Source: Chloroflexota bacterium (GTDB taxonomy: Bacteria; Chloroflexota; Dehalococcoidia; Lucifugimonadales; Lucifugimonadaceae). Taken from it: a stretch of DNA of 33,761 nucleotides. Shown here piece after piece: positions 18,065 to 26,878 of the stretch. The stretch covers positions 1-33,761 of the forward strand of contig JADFPB010000005.1 of NCBI GenBank assembly GCA_022562515.1, in the 5' to 3' direction. Every line of letters begins with the position of its first letter. The first letter of the stretch is position 1. Position numbers and translations under genes: made by a program. The notes below the pieces were generated by a model. The model made no database searches and had not been told where the DNA came from. It saw only the letters and a program-made list of their open reading frames with translations.

Positions 18065-18082
18065 CTGTGATAGTTTTCACAG
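18065..18082. promoter_or_regulatory. CRP/FNR-superfamily-type binding site
   Basis: CTGTGA TAGTTT TCACAG: perfect 6-6 inverted repeat with TGTGA-N6-TCACA core, 60 bp upstream of the alpha-subunit start. Confidence 0.6.
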
Positions 18083-18252
18083 GCTCCCGCATGGATTTTC
18101 ACTGGTCCCGACTCATCTGGCGTGAGAATTTCGTGAGATCTCACCTGGGCGAGCGGCCATGGCCACGCGGTGCTAGCATCAGAACGCAGTGTCAGAACCC
18201 CGGAAACGATCACGACAGGAGGCCAGAAACGCCAGAATCGAACGCGTTTGAA

Positions 18253-18750
18253 ATGCCAGAATCCGTGAGCGCCGAGGCACCCGTTCCGATTCGCATCACA
18301 GTCGATAACGACTACCCGCCGGGCGCCTGGGAACGCGTCGTGGAGGCGCTCGCCGTCAAGCTCGACGTTCGTCTCTCCACCGGCGTGCCGCACACCTTCA
18401 CGAATTCTGGCGATTCTCCCTGTATCGTCGTCGCATCCGGCGCTCGCTCCATCCTTGAAGCCTGCTCAAAAGCTGCAGCTTCACCAGAAACGACGCGTGG
18501 GCTGGTGCTGATTTCCGGACTGCCCGCAGCGGGCACGGCGCGGCCCGCGGTCCCAATGCTACTGGTACGCGGCAGGCAGAGTGCCCGCGTCACGCACGAG
18601 GCTGGAGTTTCCGCCTTTGAAAATCTCCCACTGGGCCGAATCGTGGAGCTCGAGGGGTGTGGCGACGAACCTCACGCCGAACAGCCGGATGCGCTCGCGT
18701 CAACGATCATCTGGTTCGCCGAAAACCTGCCCGAAACCCGTCGGGACTGA
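18253..18750 (+). CDS. small alpha/beta-hydrolase-like protein, possibly degenerate
   Basis: MPESVSAEAPVPIRITVDNDYPPGAWERVVEAL...SPCIVVASGARSILEACSKAA...TRGLVLISGLPAAG...VPMLLVRGRQSARV; start ATG 18253 avoids overlap with the molybdoenzyme promoter region. Confidence 0.5.
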   Translation: MPESVSAEAPVPIRITVDNDYPPGAWERVVEALAVKLDVRLSTGVPHTFTNSGDSPCIVVASGARSILEACSKAAASPETTRGLVLISGLPAAGTARPAVPMLLVRGRQSARVTHEAGVSAFENLPLGRIVELEGCGDEPHAEQPDALASTIIWFAENLPETRRD

Positions 18751-19060
18751 ATCTCACCGCTCTATCAAATACCCGCCCGATAATCGGGAATACGCGACGG
18801 ATATATGGCGAATATCCCGCCGGCGCGATGCATCCCAGGCACGGGGCGGCATCGTATTTTCTCCTGGCGCCCAACATCCCGGCAGGCCTTCGACAAACCT
18901 TCAGAAATCCTGCGCGCCCGCCCACCTGCGAGGGCATCTAAGAGAAGGAATCAACAGGGGGCTGGTCCCCGCCACTGACCATCTAACGTATCGATTCCAG
19001 CGTTAAACCAACGGCAAAACCATCCACTCAACACACCCCACACTTTTCTGGAGGTCCACC

Positions 19061-19741
19061 GTGACCGGAATACTCGACGCCATGGCGCCAAAAGGATCGT
19101 TCAGCCGGCTGTTCAGACGCCGGCGATCACTCCTATTCTTGACGGGCCTGATCGCGGTCGCAGCAATTGCGTGCGGCGGATCTGATGACTCTACGCCCGC
19201 CGCATCCGCTTCGACCAACTCGCCGCCATCCGGGGTCGTATCAAGCAACGCCAGCGGTACAGGCTCGGTATCCCTGCAGGAAATATCAGACAACCTGCCG
19301 TTCGACTTCGAAATCGAGGTCTACCAGAGAGAAGACATCGTGGGCGGCCACAACCTGATGTTTTCGGAGATCCTGGCCCAGGGCAAGCCGGTAGTACTCA
19401 ACGCATGGGCGGGCCTGTGCCCACCCTGCCGCGCAGAGATGCCGGAACTGCAGGCGGTCTTCGAGGAGTTCCAGGACCACATGATCCTGTTCGGCCTCGA
19501 TCTCGGACCGTTCACCGGGCTGGGCAACAGGGAAGACGCCATTTCGCTAATCGAAGAGATCGGCGTCACCTACCCCGCCGGCAACACCACGCAGGCACAG
19601 GTAGTGCCCAAGTACAAGATCCTGGGCATGCCGTCCACGTTCTTCATCAAGCCCAACGGCGAAATTCTCCGAAACTGGACCGGCGCCATCAACGCAAGCA
19701 AGCTCCGGGAGCTTGTAACAGAATTGATCGCGGCTTCGTAA
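19061..19741 (+). CDS. TlpA/thioredoxin-like lipoprotein
   Basis: GTG start; lipobox-like LIAVAAIACGGS; GKPVVLNAWAGLCPPCRAEMPELQAVFEEF; GMPSTFFIKPNGEI. Confidence 0.88.
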   Translation: MTGILDAMAPKGSFSRLFRRRRSLLFLTGLIAVAAIACGGSDDSTPAASASTNSPPSGVVSSNASGTGSVSLQEISDNLPFDFEIEVYQREDIVGGHNLMFSEILAQGKPVVLNAWAGLCPPCRAEMPELQAVFEEFQDHMILFGLDLGPFTGLGNREDAISLIEEIGVTYPAGNTTQAQVVPKYKILGMPSTFFIKPNGEILRNWTGAINASKLRELVTELIAAS

Positions 19742-19782
19742 CAGACGCAGACCAGGCAACACCAAGTTTCCGAATTACAGGC

Positions 19783-19809
19783 AAACGCCCGCCATCCCGG
19801 CGGGCGTTT
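19783..19809 (+). terminator. intrinsic terminator hairpin
   Basis: AAACGCCCGCC-ATCCC-GGCGGGCGTTT: 11-bp perfect stem with 3' T run, 40 nt after the TlpA stop. Confidence 0.8.
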
Positions 19810-19964
19810 CGCGAGCCGAATCCTCACGGCGTCCGTACTACCCCGGGAACCACCACGGCGTAAGATTACCGAGGCCCCGGACCCACGACTATCGAGACCG
19901 GCAACGACCCGGGCAGTGCCGGCGGGATGGCTGTACGGGAATACGATCGCCACAGGGACATCTA

Positions 19965-20618
19965 ATGACGTCATCCGAACAAGACCCCGCTATCGCCACG
20001 GCCACCGCTTCGGAAGGCAGCGCCTCCGGCCGCAGAAAGTGGTTCATACTGGTCGGCGCGTTCGGCCCGCTCGCGCTGGTTGCGGCGCTGCTCGTATGGG
20101 GCACGATTCAGGGCGGCGGCAGGCCCGGCGGCATCTTCGTGAACAAAACCCCTAGCGATGTTTCCATCAACCGCTCGCAGGCGCCTGATTTCGTCCTCAC
20201 GACATTTAACGGCGATAGCGTGACGCTCTCAGAACACCTCGGCAAAGTCGTGTTCATCGACTTCTGGGCATCGTGGTGCGCACCGTGCAGACAGGAAGCG
20301 CCGGTGCTGAAGGCGGTATCGGACGCCATGGTGGGAGAAGACGTAGCGTTCATTGGCATCGACGTGTGGGACCGGCCCGGCGAGGGCCGCACCTTCGCCC
20401 GCAGATCGGGCTGGAACTATCCATCAGGCATCGACCAGAACGGCGCCATCACCATCGAATACGGCGTCAAGGGCCTCCCAGAAAAGTTTTTCGTCGATCA
20501 GAACGGCAATCTGGTAAAGAAATTCATCGGCCCGATCACCGTCGATAGGCTGACGTCGATCATCAATGAGATGCTGGCGAATCCGCCAGCAGAGCCGGCC
20601 GCGCTGCGGCGCAATTAG
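19965..20618 (+). CDS. TlpA-like thioredoxin-fold protein, membrane-anchored
   Basis: N-terminal TM; RSQAPDFVLTTFNGDSVTLSEHLGKVVFIDFWASWCAPCRQEAPVLKAV; GLPEKFFVDQNGNLV. Confidence 0.9.
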   Translation: MTSSEQDPAIATATASEGSASGRRKWFILVGAFGPLALVAALLVWGTIQGGGRPGGIFVNKTPSDVSINRSQAPDFVLTTFNGDSVTLSEHLGKVVFIDFWASWCAPCRQEAPVLKAVSDAMVGEDVAFIGIDVWDRPGEGRTFARRSGWNYPSGIDQNGAITIEYGVKGLPEKFFVDQNGNLVKKFIGPITVDRLTSIINEMLANPPAEPAALRRN

Positions 20619-20742
20619 CCGCCGGGAATTCTTCCCGCTTGCCGCACGGCGGATCGCGTCGTAACGTTCCCTCCGTTCACCGAAACCCCCGTTCCTGAAC
20701 AAACGCGGGAATCATCCGGGCGTGAATTTCAGGGGTCCATAA

Positions 20743-22512
20743 ATGCCAGACGCCGCCGCGCAGTCGAGATCCACGGTCCAGTTCAACGTGTCCGTGCCAA
20801 TGCGCGATGGCGCCACCCTACCGGCCGACGTCTATCTGCCGGACATCCCCGGCCCCCATCCAACGCTCCTGACCCGCACGCCATACGACAAGTCCGGCCT
20901 CACCGGCCCGCGCTTCTCCGGTCTGGACGCGCTCACTGCTACCCAGCACGGCTTTGCCGTCGTGGTGCAAGACGTTCGCGGCAGGCACAACGCGAACGGC
21001 GAATTCATCACCTTCAAGCACGAATCCAGCGACGGCTACGACGCTATCGAATGGGCCGCGAAGCAGAACTGGTCAAATGGCAGGATCGGCACCTACGGCG
21101 CCTCGTACCTCGGCGCCACCCAGTGGCTCGCGGCGAAGGCATCCCCGCCGCACCTTGCCGCCCTGGCACCCCGCGTGACCGCGTCCGACTACCACGAGGG
21201 CTGGACCTACCAGGGCGGCGCGTTCAGCCTGGGCTTCAACATCTCGTGGTCGCTGGCCGCGCTCACTGCCCGCAACCACCGGCAGCTCACGCGCTCGCTC
21301 GATCTGCCCCCCGAGCGTTTCGCGACGATGCGGGACGCGGTAGATGACACGGATAAAGCCTTCGCTCACCTGCCGCTCACCGACAACCCGTGGCTTCCGA
21401 AAGAACTCGCTCCGTATTACTACGAATGGCTCCAGCATCCCGCGCTGGACGACTACTGGCAGCAGTACCGAATCGAAAACTCTTACGCAAACATCACCGC
21501 TCCGGCGCTCAACATCGGCGGCTGGTTCGATATCTTCCTGCTCGGCACGATTCGTAATTTCATGGGCCTGCGAAACGAAGGCGGCAGCAAGGCCGCGCGC
21601 TCAGGGAGCCGGCTGCTGATCGGCCCGTGGAGCCACACCACGCTGGGCCAGAACCAGACAGGCGCCACCGACTACGGGATGATCGCCTCGCAACTCGGTC
21701 TGGACCTTGACGAGCTGACTTTCAACTGGTTCGACCGCTGGCTGAAAGACCCTGTTTCAGGCAATGGCAACTCTGGCGACGGCGGCGCGCCGATAACGAT
21801 CTTCGTCATGGGCGAAAACGTCTGGCGCGATGAGAACGAATGGCCCCTCTCCCGCGCTACCCACACTCGCTTCTACCTGCACAGCGATGGCCGCGCCAAC
21901 AGCCGCAACGGCGATGGCGTCCTCTCCACCGAACCGCCCGCCGGAGAGCAGCCGGACCAGTTCACGTACGACCCCATGGACCCGGTGCCGACAAAGGGCG
22001 GACCGCTCTGCTGCAGTCCCACGTTCATGCCGTCAGGCCCCCAGGACCACTCCACAAAAGAGGAGCGCCCGGACGTGCTCGTCTACTCAACACCGCCGCT
22101 CGAGCGCGACGTGGAGGTGACAGGCCCGGTCAGGCTGGTGCTGCGCGCCGCCAGCTCGGCCGTCGATACAGACTTCACCGCGATGCTTCTCGACGTCGGA
22201 CCGTGCGGCTGCGCCCTGAACCTGTGCGACGGCATACTGCGCGGCCGGTACCGCAACGGCCCCGCAGCCGAAGAGCTCTTAGCCCCGGGGGAGCCGGCCC
22301 TGTTCGAGATCGACCTGGTCGCCACCAGCAACGTCTTTAAGAAAGGCCACTCGATCAGGCTCGAGATCTCGTCGAGCAACTTCCCCCGCTTCGACAGGAA
22401 CCTCAACACGGGCGGGGGTTTCGAGAGCGACGAAGTGGTCGTGGCTACGAACACCGTATTCCATTCGTCCGAGATGCCCAGCTACCTGGAACTTGACATA
22501 ATCCCCCGCTAG
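20743..22512 (+). CDS. CocE/NonD family hydrolase (X-Pro dipeptidyl-peptidase-like)
   Basis: VPMRDGATLPADVYLPDIPGPHPTLLTRTPYDKSG; VQDVRGRHNANGEF; RIGTYGASYLGATQWLAA; C-terminal ERDVEVTGPVRLVLRAASSAVDTDFTAMLLDV. Confidence 0.93.
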   Translation: MPDAAAQSRSTVQFNVSVPMRDGATLPADVYLPDIPGPHPTLLTRTPYDKSGLTGPRFSGLDALTATQHGFAVVVQDVRGRHNANGEFITFKHESSDGYDAIEWAAKQNWSNGRIGTYGASYLGATQWLAAKASPPHLAALAPRVTASDYHEGWTYQGGAFSLGFNISWSLAALTARNHRQLTRSLDLPPERFATMRDAVDDTDKAFAHLPLTDNPWLPKELAPYYYEWLQHPALDDYWQQYRIENSYANITAPALNIGGWFDIFLLGTIRNFMGLRNEGGSKAARSGSRLLIGPWSHTTLGQNQTGATDYGMIASQLGLDLDELTFNWFDRWLKDPVSGNGNSGDGGAPITIFVMGENVWRDENEWPLSRATHTRFYLHSDGRANSRNGDGVLSTEPPAGEQPDQFTYDPMDPVPTKGGPLCCSPTFMPSGPQDHSTKEERPDVLVYSTPPLERDVEVTGPVRLVLRAASSAVDTDFTAMLLDVGPCGCALNLCDGILRGRYRNGPAAEELLAPGEPALFEIDLVATSNVFKKGHSIRLEISSSNFPRFDRNLNTGGGFESDEVVVATNTVFHSSEMPSYLELDIIPR

Positions 22513-22525
22513 CAACCCAAAAACG

Positions 22526-23131
22526 ATGAACGCCCAGGCGCAACACCCCCGGCAACACATATCCATCCTGGTAAGCGCGAAGGATGTCAGCAAGGCCGTG
22601 GAGCGGGTCGCCAGGGAGATTGCCCCTGAGATTGCCGGGGACGCCGATGTAACCGGCACTCAGATGGTGACGATCATGCTGGGCGGCCTATGGTTCAGCA
22701 CCGCCTTGCAGCGATCTCCCCTACTCGACGGTCACATTGCCCGGGAACACCGGGTAAGGGCGCAGCGAACAATGAGGGACGGGAAGCTGGGCCCGGTACG
22801 GATCGCGCCGGAATTCGAAGAGAGGGTTCTTCCCGAACTCGCCAACGCACCCGTCCTGCTGGTTGACGACATCCTGGATGAGGGCAAGACATTGCAGGCT
22901 CTGGCGGGACTGATCGCTCCGGTCGCGAGCAGCCTGCAAACCGCCGTGCTGATCCGGCGAACGCGGCCCGAAGGCCACGCCATCGAGCCGGACTACGTGG
23001 GGCTGGAGACCGACGAAACAGGCTGGCTGGTCGGCTGCGGCATGGACAGCGAGGGCCGATACCGAGACCTGCCATACATCGGAATTCGGGGGATCCAAAC
23101 AATAAGCGGCGCAAAGGACCAACCCGAATGA
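22526..23131 (+). CDS. phosphoribosyltransferase-domain protein (hypoxanthine phosphoribosyltransferase-like)
   Basis: TMVTIMLGGLWFSTALQRSPLL; PVLLVDDILDEGKTLQALAGLI; PDYVGLETDETGWLVGCGMDSEGRYRDLPYIG. Confidence 0.85.
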   Translation: MNAQAQHPRQHISILVSAKDVSKAVERVAREIAPEIAGDADVTGTQMVTIMLGGLWFSTALQRSPLLDGHIAREHRVRAQRTMRDGKLGPVRIAPEFEERVLPELANAPVLLVDDILDEGKTLQALAGLIAPVASSLQTAVLIRRTRPEGHAIEPDYVGLETDETGWLVGCGMDSEGRYRDLPYIGIRGIQTISGAKDQPE

Positions 23132-23946
23132 GCGAGCTCTGGGAGCTCATGGCGCGGACGGAAACCCCCTCCACGCGAGAGACAATCGCCGCCGATCTCC
23201 GCGCCCTCGGACTGGCCGCCGGTGACAACGTCATCGTCCACTCGTCCATCAAGTCGCTGGGCTGGGTGGTCGGTGGCGCTCCAACCGTCGTGCAGGCCCT
23301 GATAGATGTCGTCGGAGACGGCGGCACCATCGTGACCCCGTCCCACTCGTACGGCCACACAGACCCGGCCACATGGACCAACCCGAAGGTAAGACAGGAC
23401 TGGATCCCGGTAATTCGAGACGCGCTGCCGCCGTTCGACCCGGCGACAACTCCCACCACACACATGGGCCAGATAGTCGAGGTATTCCGGACCTGGCCCG
23501 GCACCCTGCGGAGCCGCCACCCGGATGTGTCCTTCTGCGCGCGCGGCGCCAACGCTGAATTCATCACAGGAGACCATACCTACGAGATGTCGCAGGGGGA
23601 TGGCTCACCCCTGGCGCGCCTCTACGATCTCGACGGCAGAGTGCTCTTCATCGGAGTCGGCTACGACCGGAACACATCGTTCCACCTCGCCGAGTACCGC
23701 ATCGATGAGACGCCCCTGCGCTCCGCGGCGACGCTCATCGAGGAAGACGGCGTCCGGGAGTGGAGGGAATTTCAGCAGATAGAAAACATGGACGATGCAT
23801 GGCTCCGTGAACTGGGTGCCGCGTTCGAGAAAAACAACGCGGTGAGCATCGGCAAAGTCGGCCTCGCTGAATGCCGCCTCTTCTCGCAGAGAGCCGCCGT
23901 CGATTTCGCGGTCGGATGGCTCAGAGAAAAGTGGGCGTCGGAATGA
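23128..23946 (+). CDS. AAC(3)-family N-acetyltransferase, copy 1
   Basis: LGLAAGDNVIVHSSIKSLGWVVGGAPTVVQALIDVVGDGGTIVTPSHSY; FDPATTPTTHMGQIVEVFRTWPGTLRSRHPDVSFCARG; overlaps upstream stop (ATGA). Confidence 0.88.
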   Translation: MSELWELMARTETPSTRETIAADLRALGLAAGDNVIVHSSIKSLGWVVGGAPTVVQALIDVVGDGGTIVTPSHSYGHTDPATWTNPKVRQDWIPVIRDALPPFDPATTPTTHMGQIVEVFRTWPGTLRSRHPDVSFCARGANAEFITGDHTYEMSQGDGSPLARLYDLDGRVLFIGVGYDRNTSFHLAEYRIDETPLRSAATLIEEDGVREWREFQQIENMDDAWLRELGAAFEKNNAVSIGKVGLAECRLFSQRAAVDFAVGWLREKWASE

Positions 23947-24794
23947 CCGGCTACGAGTCGCTCTTCGCGGCGACGGATAAGCCGGCTACGCGGCGGTCCA
24001 TCGCCGAAGACCTGGAGGAACTCGGCCTGGCCGCGGGCGATACGGTGGAGGTTCACTCCTCCCTCAGCTCCCTTGGCTACGTAGTCGGGGGCGTCGTTTC
24101 AGTGGTCGACGCGCTTATAGACGTCGTCACCGACCAGGGCAACATCGTCATGCCCACCCAGACCGCGAACTTCAAGCATCCCACGAGGGCGCCGCTGCCG
24201 CCCGTCCCGGACGAGTGGGTGCAGCCGATCATGGACGCAATGCCGGCTTTCGACCCCGCAACATCGCCAACCCAGCGCATGGGCGCGGTCGTCGAGTACT
24301 TCCGGACCCTGCCCGGCACGTTCCGTAGCAACCACCCTCTCTACTCTTTCGGCGCATGGGGAAAAGATGCCGAAGAGATCGTCCGCAGCCAGCCCCTCGA
24401 GATGTCGCTCGGCAAAGGCTCACCCCTGGAAGCGATCTACGAGCGCGATGGAAAGGTCCTGCTGCTCGGCGTCGGCTACGTCCGCTGCACAACCTTCCAC
24501 CATGCCGAGTACAGCGTTGGGGCAACGTCCTTCGAATCGCCTCTCGTGCCCGTCCCGGTTAGCCGCGGCAACACCCAGAGAGCCGTGCAGTGGCGGCCGG
24601 TGCGCGAGATCTGCTTCATCGACGACGAGACGATCACCGCCCTTGGCGAAGCGTTCGAAGCGGACAACCCCATCGCCATCGGCAAGGTCGGCAACGCCGA
24701 CACGCGCCTGCTATCCCAGAGGCGCGCAGTTGACTACGCAATCAAGTGGCTCGAGCGGGCCTACGAAGAAGGCAGGGCGAGCAACAACTGCTAG
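23943..24794 (+). CDS. AAC(3)-family N-acetyltransferase, copy 2
   Basis: LGLAAGDTVEVHSSLSSLGYVVGGVVSVVDALIDVVTDQGNIVMPTQTA; FDPATSPTQRMGAVVEYFRTLPGTFRSNHPLYSFGAWG; ATG 23943 overlaps copy-1 stop. Confidence 0.88.
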   Translation: MTGYESLFAATDKPATRRSIAEDLEELGLAAGDTVEVHSSLSSLGYVVGGVVSVVDALIDVVTDQGNIVMPTQTANFKHPTRAPLPPVPDEWVQPIMDAMPAFDPATSPTQRMGAVVEYFRTLPGTFRSNHPLYSFGAWGKDAEEIVRSQPLEMSLGKGSPLEAIYERDGKVLLLGVGYVRCTTFHHAEYSVGATSFESPLVPVPVSRGNTQRAVQWRPVREICFIDDETITALGEAFEADNPIAIGKVGNADTRLLSQRRAVDYAIKWLERAYEEGRASNNC

Positions 24795-24941
24795 CCTCCA
24801 GAACCACGCTCCGGGGGAGCCAGGGCCTCCTACAAAACCGTGAGACCCCTGGCGGGCGCCCTCGCCATGACCTGGCCAAAAACACCCCGATCCCGAGAAA
24901 GTCCAGAGACATCTGGCCGGGGGAAGGTGCGGGTGTACCTG

Positions 24942-25160
24942 CTATTCACCGCCGTGGGTCAGGTCGTCGAAGACCACGAACTGGCCGTGGGCATGGCGCT
25001 CTGCCGGATGACGATGCTCCCTCAACGCGCTCAACACGCTGATCTTCTCCTGCCACGGATCCGCCTCGACGAGGAAAGACTCGGCGCAGGGCACGACCGG
25101 GCATTCGCCGCGCCAGACCGTCGCGTAGGCAGGGCTGGAGTGTCGCTCGATAGCCGGCAA
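24942..25160 (-). CDS. orphan 72-aa protein, unknown function
   Basis: TTG start with AGGGGA 7 nt upstream; TTGACC-N17-TAAACT promoter-like motif at 25236-25208 in an AT-rich region. Confidence 0.4.
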   Translation of the reverse strand: MPAIERHSSPAYATVWRGECPVVPCAESFLVEADPWQEKISVLSALREHRHPAERHAHGQFVVFDDLTHGGE

Positions 25161-25207
25161 GTCGATTTCCCCTATTGCAAGAATCAGTTTGATAAAAATT
25201 TCACAAT

Positions 25208-25236
25208 AGTTTAATCACTTGATCGCTAACGGTCAA
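25208..25236 (-). promoter_or_regulatory. promoter-like element with overlapping inverted repeat
   Basis: Minus strand TTGACC (25236-25231), 17-nt spacer, TAAACT (25213-25208); inverted repeat ACTTGA-N10-TCAAGT (25217-25238) covers -35 and spacer. Confidence 0.45.
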
Positions 25237-25395
25237 GTTAACGGCGTTTTGCACTTTGTACTAATAAGCGAATAACGAAAATCGTACATACAGTGGCGGA
25301 TGCCGTCGAGGAAGCCTGATATCAGGCTGAAACGAGGCACAGCTTCGTTGAGGTGCACAGTCAAACGATCCGGGGGTGCAGGCGCGTCCGAGAAT

Positions 25396-26733
25396 CTAAT
25401 TCGGTGAGAAGTCCGCGAGGCTGAACCCGCGCTCCTCATCGATTATGTTCAGGCTGTAGTCGATCCAGGCCTCCGCGGGATAGCCCAGCACCGGGTCGTA
25501 AGTTACTCGCACTCGCGCCGCGTTACGGTCGAAGCCGTCTTTAATGAAACCGAACAGGCCTTCCACGGTCATGTACTTTCCCAATTCCGATGGCTCCAGC
25601 AGAGCGTCGGAGTTTTCCGGCCTCACGCTCACGATGGCATTTCGCCGCACCTCGATCTCGACCGAAACTCCGGCCCCGAGGCCACAAAAACAGTGCCACT
25701 CAAAGACGAATTGGTAGTTGCCAACGCCCTCCTGCCACAAAGTGCGCGCCGCAAGGAGATCTGCCTCAGAGCTATCACCCAGGAAACCGTCGCCGCCGAT
25801 AAGTCCCGAAACCTCAAACTTCAACTCTTCGTCACTCGCCACCTGCACATAGTCGAAGAAAGCCGACACGGGATAACCGAACGCCGTGTGATACTCCACC
25901 TCGATCACGTCGGCGTCGCGATCGATCGCGCCCTGGACAAGATCGAAAAGCCCCTCGACCGGCAGGTAGTCTGAAATGCTCGGCGGGTCCAGCTGCAACT
26001 CCGAACCAGGCCGGCTGACCGCCTCAACCTGTCCGTACCTGACCTCAATCAGGACCGGCTGGGTAATCTCCTGCGGGCAGAAGCAGAGTTGCTGGAAAGT
26101 AAACGAATAGCTCCGCAAATCTGCCGCCAGCCAGAGGCCGCGCGCTGCCGCAAGCTCGTCGGCTGCCGTGTTCCCGAAAGCCGCCGCCGTTATCTTCTCG
26201 ATGGTGAACCCATGCTCCTCGTCGGCAATATTGCTGACAAAGTCGACAAATACCGACTCCGGATAGCCATGCTCCGGGTGATAGATAGCGGTAATGCTGT
26301 GCGCCTCTTGTTCAATCGCATCGGCGACGAAATCGAACAGCCCCTCCACGGTCCTGTATCGCTCGAGGACGATTTCAGTGTTGACGTCAGAGCCAGCCGG
26401 GCGCACACCTCGCGCGATCACTCCGTCCCGGACCTTCAGGTCGACCATCTTGCTGACATTCAGCGGGCAGAAGCATTGCAAGCTCATCGTGACGTCGTAG
26501 TCCGAAATATCAAGCGCAGCCCACCGCGCACGGGCCAACGCAAGCTGCCCCGCATCAGTAGTCGGATCGGCCGGAGGTGGGTCGCCGGCAGGCGGCAGAT
26601 CGGAAACCACCGTTCCCGTCGGTGCCGGAGTCGCGGTCGGGGAAGACGACGGCTCATCCGTACCGCACGCAATCGCAACCAGCGCGATCACGACGACTCC
26701 CAGAAAGGCTATCCGCTTATTCCAATAACCCAT
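25396..26733 (-). CDS. lipoprotein with three tandem DUF6174-like domains
   Basis: Lipobox VIALVAIACGTDEPSS; three repeats each with a CxC motif (QCFCPL, LCFCPQ, HCFCGL) and a VEGLF(D/G)...GYP..(V/A)..DY block. Confidence 0.75.
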   Translation of the reverse strand: MGYWNKRIAFLGVVVIALVAIACGTDEPSSSPTATPAPTGTVVSDLPPAGDPPPADPTTDAGQLALARARWAALDISDYDVTMSLQCFCPLNVSKMVDLKVRDGVIARGVRPAGSDVNTEIVLERYRTVEGLFDFVADAIEQEAHSITAIYHPEHGYPESVFVDFVSNIADEEHGFTIEKITAAAFGNTAADELAAARGLWLAADLRSYSFTFQQLCFCPQEITQPVLIEVRYGQVEAVSRPGSELQLDPPSISDYLPVEGLFDLVQGAIDRDADVIEVEYHTAFGYPVSAFFDYVQVASDEELKFEVSGLIGGDGFLGDSSEADLLAARTLWQEGVGNYQFVFEWHCFCGLGAGVSVEIEVRRNAIVSVRPENSDALLEPSELGKYMTVEGLFGFIKDGFDRNAARVRVTYDPVLGYPAEAWIDYSLNIIDEERGFSLADFSPN

Positions 26734-26878
26734 AACGTGACGTCTCCGCGACTGCAGGCTATATCACCACACTATTAATGACGCCGGTTCGACGACTTCT
26801 GTTCCCGGCCCCAGACTTGCGCACCGACCCAATCAAGAGTAGAAACCACGTCGCGATTACTTCCTGGACAGGAGTCAC

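Noticed and set aside
18930-19000. Possible cobalamin riboswitch (CCCCGCCACTGA resembles a conserved B12-box segment)
   Set aside because: Lacks GGTGAAAATCC and the AGCCAGGAGACCTGCC B12 box; downstream gene is a redoxin.
24795-24941. GCTCC-GGG-GGAGC hairpin after the second AAC(3) gene as terminator
   Set aside because: Short stem with no T run; not convincing.
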